Part shown: positions 15,841-18,966 of the stretch, in pieces
How positions within the stretch are numbered: position 1 is the first letter of the stretch
Layout of the letters: every line of letters starts with the position of its first letter
Assembly (NCBI RefSeq): GCF_937873925.1
Contig: NZ_CALNAT010000080.1
Coordinates: 1 to 18,966, forward strand
Reading direction: 5' to 3'
DNA length: 18,966 nt
Source: an uncultured Proteiniphilum sp.
GTDB taxonomy: Bacteria > Bacteroidota > Bacteroidia > Bacteroidales > Dysgonomonadaceae
Made by a program: the position numbers and the translations under genes
Notes under the pieces: model-generated
What the model saw: the letters and a program-made list of their open reading frames with translations, nothing else
The model's database searches: none
Told to the model about the DNA's origin: nothing

Positions 15841-16070
15841 TTAAAAATTATTTTCTATGTTTTATAACATATTTACGCCCTATAAGCCTTATTTGTACCA
15901 ATTCTAAATAAACAGACCCGCTAATTCAGTCGTCAGAGATATACCCGGAGCGGATTTTCTATAAGAGTAATTTCTCTATCGTGGACGGTGATAGAATTGA
16001 GATACCTGTATCTAGCACACCGGCATATAGATAGTTATCAATGGTAGAAAATTTAATAGTTTACTAGCCG
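15841..16070. other. Gene-free stretch between ychF and lacI with small inverted repeats
   Basis: No gene is apparent. It holds a 14-base palindrome, AGATACCTGTATCT (16000-16013), and an inverted repeat TCTATC/GATAGA (15975-15980 and 15990-15995) with a nine-base loop, both downstream of the ychF stop. Neither is followed by a clear U-run, so a terminator call is not secure. Confidence 0.4.
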
Positions 16071-17174
16071 TTACACATTAAACCTGAAATGCATAATATC
16101 GCCGTCCTGTACTACATATTCCTTCCCTTCCACATTCATTTTTCCTGCTTCTTTCACGGCATTTTCGGAACCGTAGGTAATAAAATCCTCATATTTGATC
16201 ACTTCAGCCCGGATGAAACCCTTCTCAAAATCGGTATGGATCACACCGGCGCATTGCGGAGCCTTCCATCCTTTCTGGAAAGTCCATGCACGTACTTCCT
16301 GGACACCGGCGGTTAGGAATGTTTGCAGATCCAATAGACTATAAGCGGCTTTAATCAGGCGGCTTACCCCGGATTCTTCCAACCCGATCTCATTCAGAAA
16401 CAGTTCACGCTCCTCATAAGTATCAAATTCAGCTATTTCAGACTCTATCTTTGCCGCGACAACCAATATCTGGGCATTTTCGTTTTTTACGGCTTCACGT
16501 ACGTTTTCTACATATTGATTGCCGCTCACAGCACTCGCTTCCTCCACATTGCATACATATAATACGGGCTTTGCCGTTAAAAGGAAAAGTTCGCGGGCAA
16601 TTTTGTTTTCGTCTTTCGTATCGAAAGCTACGGTACGTGCCGACTCACCCCGTAATAACGCTTCACGGATCTTTGAATATACTTCAAAAGCAAGTCTGGC
16701 ATCTTTGTCTCCTCCTGTCTTAGCCTGTTTTTCCACTTTGCTGATGCGGGCTTCAATAGTCTCCAAGTCTTTCAATTGCAACTCGGCGTCAATGATCTCT
16801 TTATCGCGTACAGGATCCACCCGGCCATCTACGTGGGTCACATTTTCATCGTCAAAACAGCGCAACACATGCAATATGGCATCTGTTTCACGGATATTGG
16901 CCAGGAATTTATTGCCCAAACCTTCGCCCTTACTGGCGCCTTTGACTAACCCGGCAATATCCACTATCTCGACAGTAGTAGGTACAATTTTCTGGGGATG
17001 AACTAATTCCGCCAGCTTATTCAACCGCTCATCGGGAACTGTAATAACCCCTATATTGGGTTCAATGGTACAGAACGGAAAATTTGCCGCCTGCGCTTTC
17101 GCATTCGACAAACAATTAAAAAGAGTAGATTTCCCCACATTGGGAAGTCCTACGATACCGCATTGCAGAGCCAT
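16071..17174 (-). CDS. ychF: Redox-regulated ATPase YchF (OBG-family, OLA1-like)
   Basis: This 367-residue protein matches the family's usual length (about 363). The P-loop is GLPNVGKST (9-17), the G3 motif DIAGLVKGASKGEGLGNKFL (72-91), and the G4 position reads NVEE (209-212) where classical GTPases have NKxD, the feature linked to ATP preference in YchF/OLA1. A coiled-coil-prone segment (about 130-175) and a C-terminal TGS-like domain (about 283-365, ending DGDIMHFRFNV) complete the architecture. YchF is a conserved cytoplasmic, ribosome-associated ATPase linked to stress and translation. It is a housekeeping gene unrelated to the neighbouring PUL. A typical promoter element lies at 17264-17271 and a long-range hairpin occupies its leader. 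Confidence 0.98.
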   Translation of the reverse strand: MALQCGIVGLPNVGKSTLFNCLSNAKAQAANFPFCTIEPNIGVITVPDERLNKLAELVHPQKIVPTTVEIVDIAGLVKGASKGEGLGNKFLANIRETDAILHVLRCFDDENVTHVDGRVDPVRDKEIIDAELQLKDLETIEARISKVEKQAKTGGDKDARLAFEVYSKIREALLRGESARTVAFDTKDENKIARELFLLTAKPVLYVCNVEEASAVSGNQYVENVREAVKNENAQILVVAAKIESEIAEFDTYEERELFLNEIGLEESGVSRLIKAAYSLLDLQTFLTAGVQEVRAWTFQKGWKAPQCAGVIHTDFEKGFIRAEVIKYEDFITYGSENAVKEAGKMNVEGKEYVVQDGDIMHFRFNV

Positions 17175-17192
17175 ATTTCTTAAGACTTTAAG

Positions 17193-17240
17193 ACCGCTTC
17201 GCTACAAGAACCCCTAAGCAGGACTCGTAGAAAAAGCGGT
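17193..17240 (-). promoter_or_regulatory. Leader hairpin upstream of ychF
   Basis: ACCGCTT (17193-17199) pairs perfectly with AAGCGGT (17234-17240). Inside it, CTACAAG and CTCGTAG form a second stem with one mismatch, leaving an apical loop of about 15 bases. It lies between the candidate promoter and the start codon, so it would be in the 5' leader. No known riboswitch class is recognisable. It could alternatively be a weak end of the nadA transcript. Confidence 0.4.
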
Positions 17241-17263
17241 ATACAAATAATTTTTTTCGGCTG

Positions 17264-17271
17264 CAAAGGTA
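17264..17271 (-). promoter_or_regulatory. Candidate -7 promoter element of ychF
   Basis: The minus strand reads TACCTTTG followed by CAGCC, a full match to the TAnnTTTG -7 consensus of Bacteroidetes housekeeping promoters. It is about 90 bases upstream of the ychF ATG. A -33 TTTG at normal spacing is not evident. Confidence 0.55.
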
Positions 17272-17349
17272 CAAAAAAGAGAGCAGTTATACATATTATT
17301 AACCGAAGGCTCATTTAAAATAACGATAACACCTTACAAAACAGTCAAT

Positions 17350-18294
17350 TCATAAGCCATATCGTGCCGATATTTCCAGCATCCGCTCGATGGGTCTCAC
17401 CGCTTTTACTCTTACCTTTTCATCCACCACAATTTCCGGTTTTTCATTTTTCAGGCAGAGATACAATTTTTCCAATGTGTTCATCTTCATATAGAAACAC
17501 TCGTTACAAGCACAAGTGGAATCTTCCGGCGGAGCAGGAATAAATTCTTTATCGGGATTTTCTTTCTGCATCTGGTGTAAAATTCCCGCTTCGGTAGCCA
17601 CGATAAACTGTTTATTATCGGAGTGGGTTGCAAATTTTAAAATGGAGGAAGTGGAACCCACATGATCAGCTATTTCCAACAGATATCTGGGACATTCGGG
17701 ATGAGCCAGCAGCAAAGCATTGGGATATTCTCTTTTCAACTCTAGGATCCTTTGGAGGGAAAATTGCGCATGTACATGACATACCCCGTCCCACAGAAGC
17801 ATATTTCTACCGGTCAGTTTATTGATATAATCACCCAGGTTCTTATCCGGACCAAAGATGATTTTTTCATCTTCCGGAAGCGATTCTACTATCTGCTTTG
17901 CATTAGTGGAAGTAACCACGATATCCGTCAGCGCCTTTACGGCTGCAGTTGTATTTACGTAAGAGATGACCGTATGATCAGGATGTGCATTCACGAATTT
18001 CTCAAATTGATCGGCTGGACAACTTTCGGCCAGAGAACAGCCGGCATTCAAATCCGGTATAAAAACACGTTTCTCCGGACTCAGAATTTTAGCCGTTTCA
18101 CCCATAAAATGTACACCACACAATACTATGATATCGGCCGTGGTTTTAGCAGCCCATTGAGCCAACGCAAGACTGTCCCCTACAAAATCAGCGATATCCT
18201 GTATTTCCGGTTCCTGATAATAGTGCGCCAATATAATGGCATTCTTTTCCTTCTTCAGTAACTCTATATTCTGTACAAGTTCTTCTTTTGTCAT
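17350..18294 (-). CDS. nadA: Quinolinate synthase NadA
   Basis: This 314-residue cytoplasmic enzyme condenses iminoaspartate with dihydroxyacetone phosphate to quinolinate in de novo NAD synthesis, using a [4Fe-4S] cluster. Family motifs are AHYYQEPEIQDIADFVGDS (23-41), VLCGVHFMGETAKIL (57-71), PDLNAGCSLA (80-89), SYVNTTAAVKA (111-121), HPECP (198-202) and GSTSSILKF (213-221). Likely cluster ligands are C86, C172 and C266, matching C113, C200 and C297 of E. coli in order and near-constant offset. The C-terminal Cys group is CACNEC (261-266), where E. coli has CxxCxxC. nadB and nadC are not in the window. The 175-base gap to ychF carries ychF's own promoter, so the two genes are probably not strictly co-transcribed. 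Confidence 0.98.
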   Translation of the reverse strand: MTKEELVQNIELLKKEKNAIILAHYYQEPEIQDIADFVGDSLALAQWAAKTTADIIVLCGVHFMGETAKILSPEKRVFIPDLNAGCSLAESCPADQFEKFVNAHPDHTVISYVNTTAAVKALTDIVVTSTNAKQIVESLPEDEKIIFGPDKNLGDYINKLTGRNMLLWDGVCHVHAQFSLQRILELKREYPNALLLAHPECPRYLLEIADHVGSTSSILKFATHSDNKQFIVATEAGILHQMQKENPDKEFIPAPPEDSTCACNECFYMKMNTLEKLYLCLKNEKPEIVVDEKVRVKAVRPIERMLEISARYGL

Positions 18295-18966
18295 AGCCTA
18301 TTTTACTTTCTCCTTTCCGGAATGCAAAAGCTTCAATGATTTTTCAACCGAATTTATATTTATTATATATAGTTTTAAATTTAAAAAAATATATGATATT
18401 GGTAATTGTATGTTGATACTGTTGATGACTTTTTACCGGATAAAGTAGGTAATAATGTTATTAAACTTTAAACCTATATTATCAAAACTTATCCACAGAT
18501 ATATTTTTATTTTTTCTCTGTAAATGTGATAATTACAAATGTTATCATAAAATGTTTACAAAGGGCAAAGTTAATAATTTATTTCTTTTACGGACTATTT
18601 TTCCTGTTGAAAAGTGGCTGAAATCTTTCCAATAAAAAAAATATCTTTTTTTGGGGAATCCGGGATTTTTTACAACAGATCATTTTTTCTCTTTTACAAA
18701 TTATTTTATCAATTTCTATCTACACTCATTTCACAAGTTATCAACAATTATTCGGCTTGCGCCTTTATTTACTTATTCATGAGATTCGCCCTTCAGGCGT
18801 TTATTCCACTTTGAGACATCTTCCATCCACCTGGTGTTGTTCATTTCTACTTTCATCAGGATTGACTAACCCTTGACTATCTATAGAATAACCACCAACT
18901 GTCTAAATTTACAAAGTAAATTTGAATGACTATTGAATTATAAACTGAATTAAATATCTAAAAATT
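18295..18966. other. AT-rich gene-free region with DnaA-box-like sites and inverted repeats
   Basis: No convincing gene is present in these 672 bases. They contain a perfect DnaA box TTATCCACA (18489-18497) and a one-mismatch box TTATCAACA (18738-18746). There is also an inverted repeat TGATAA/TTATCA (18527-18532 and 18542-18547), a TAnnTTTG match on the minus strand (TAACTTTG, 18566-18573), a small hairpin CGCC/GGCG near 18787-18799 and a palindrome AAATTTAC/GTAAATTT (18905-18923). The nadA promoter is presumably here, but I could not place it with confidence. Confidence 0.5.

Noticed and set aside
18614..18814. A 66-codon plus-strand frame with Phe/Ile-rich hydrophobic peptide.
   Set aside because: The hydrophobicity follows from T-rich DNA; no ribosome-binding site or family resemblance.
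1..18966. CRISPR arrays, tRNA/rRNA genes, insertion sequences, integrases or toxin-antitoxin pairs.
   Set aside because: Reading the window I found no regularly spaced repeats, tRNA-like cloverleaf, transposase or integrase motifs, or paired small genes.

Overview
The window looks like chromosomal DNA from a member of the Bacteroidales (Bacteroidetes). The evidence is a canonical SusC/SusD pair, lipoproteins with Bacteroidetes-style lipoboxes, promoter elements of the TAnnTTTG type, and AT-rich intergenic DNA. Every gene I can support lies on the minus strand, so transcription runs from right to left. I recognised families from memory of their motifs; no search was run.

Right to left, the window starts with about 670 bases of gene-free AT-rich DNA (18295-18966) that carries one perfect and one near-perfect DnaA-box-like sequence. 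Two housekeeping genes follow: nadA (quinolinate synthase) and ychF (OBG-family ATPase, with its own promoter and a leader hairpin). After a 279-base gap comes a LacI-family regulator, then a polysaccharide utilisation locus (PUL) that runs off the left edge. The PUL order is: a 31-codon ORF of unknown nature, an L-fucose/D-arabinose isomerase (fucI-like), a GH172 (DUF2961) enzyme, a DUF4185 (GH183-type) lipoprotein, SusC, SusD, a SusE-position lipoprotein, a secreted protein of unknown function, and a GH116-type enzyme cut by the window edge.

The gene set suggests a specific target. GH172 and DUF4185/GH183 are the two families reported to hold exo- and endo-acting D-arabinan-cleaving enzymes, and FucI-type isomerases convert D-arabinose to D-ribulose. 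The predicted locations fit a working pathway: DUF4185 endo-enzyme on the cell surface, SusCD importer, GH172 and GH116 in the periplasm, isomerase in the cytoplasm. I therefore propose a D-arabinan (mycobacterial arabinogalactan or lipoarabinomannan type) utilisation locus. This is an inference: both families have members with other or unknown specificity, and no kinase or aldolase is visible in the window.

Regulation is partly readable. Three near-identical palindromes of form TTAAWCGWTTRA, typical of LacI-family operators, lie at the lacI promoter (15829-15840) and twice upstream of the fucI operon (14694-14705 and 14759-14770). Inside the operon, three intergenic spaces contain hairpins sharing the 7-mer ATAGGTC, and one space also holds a very long hairpin (3905-3955). 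These may tune expression of the different segments.
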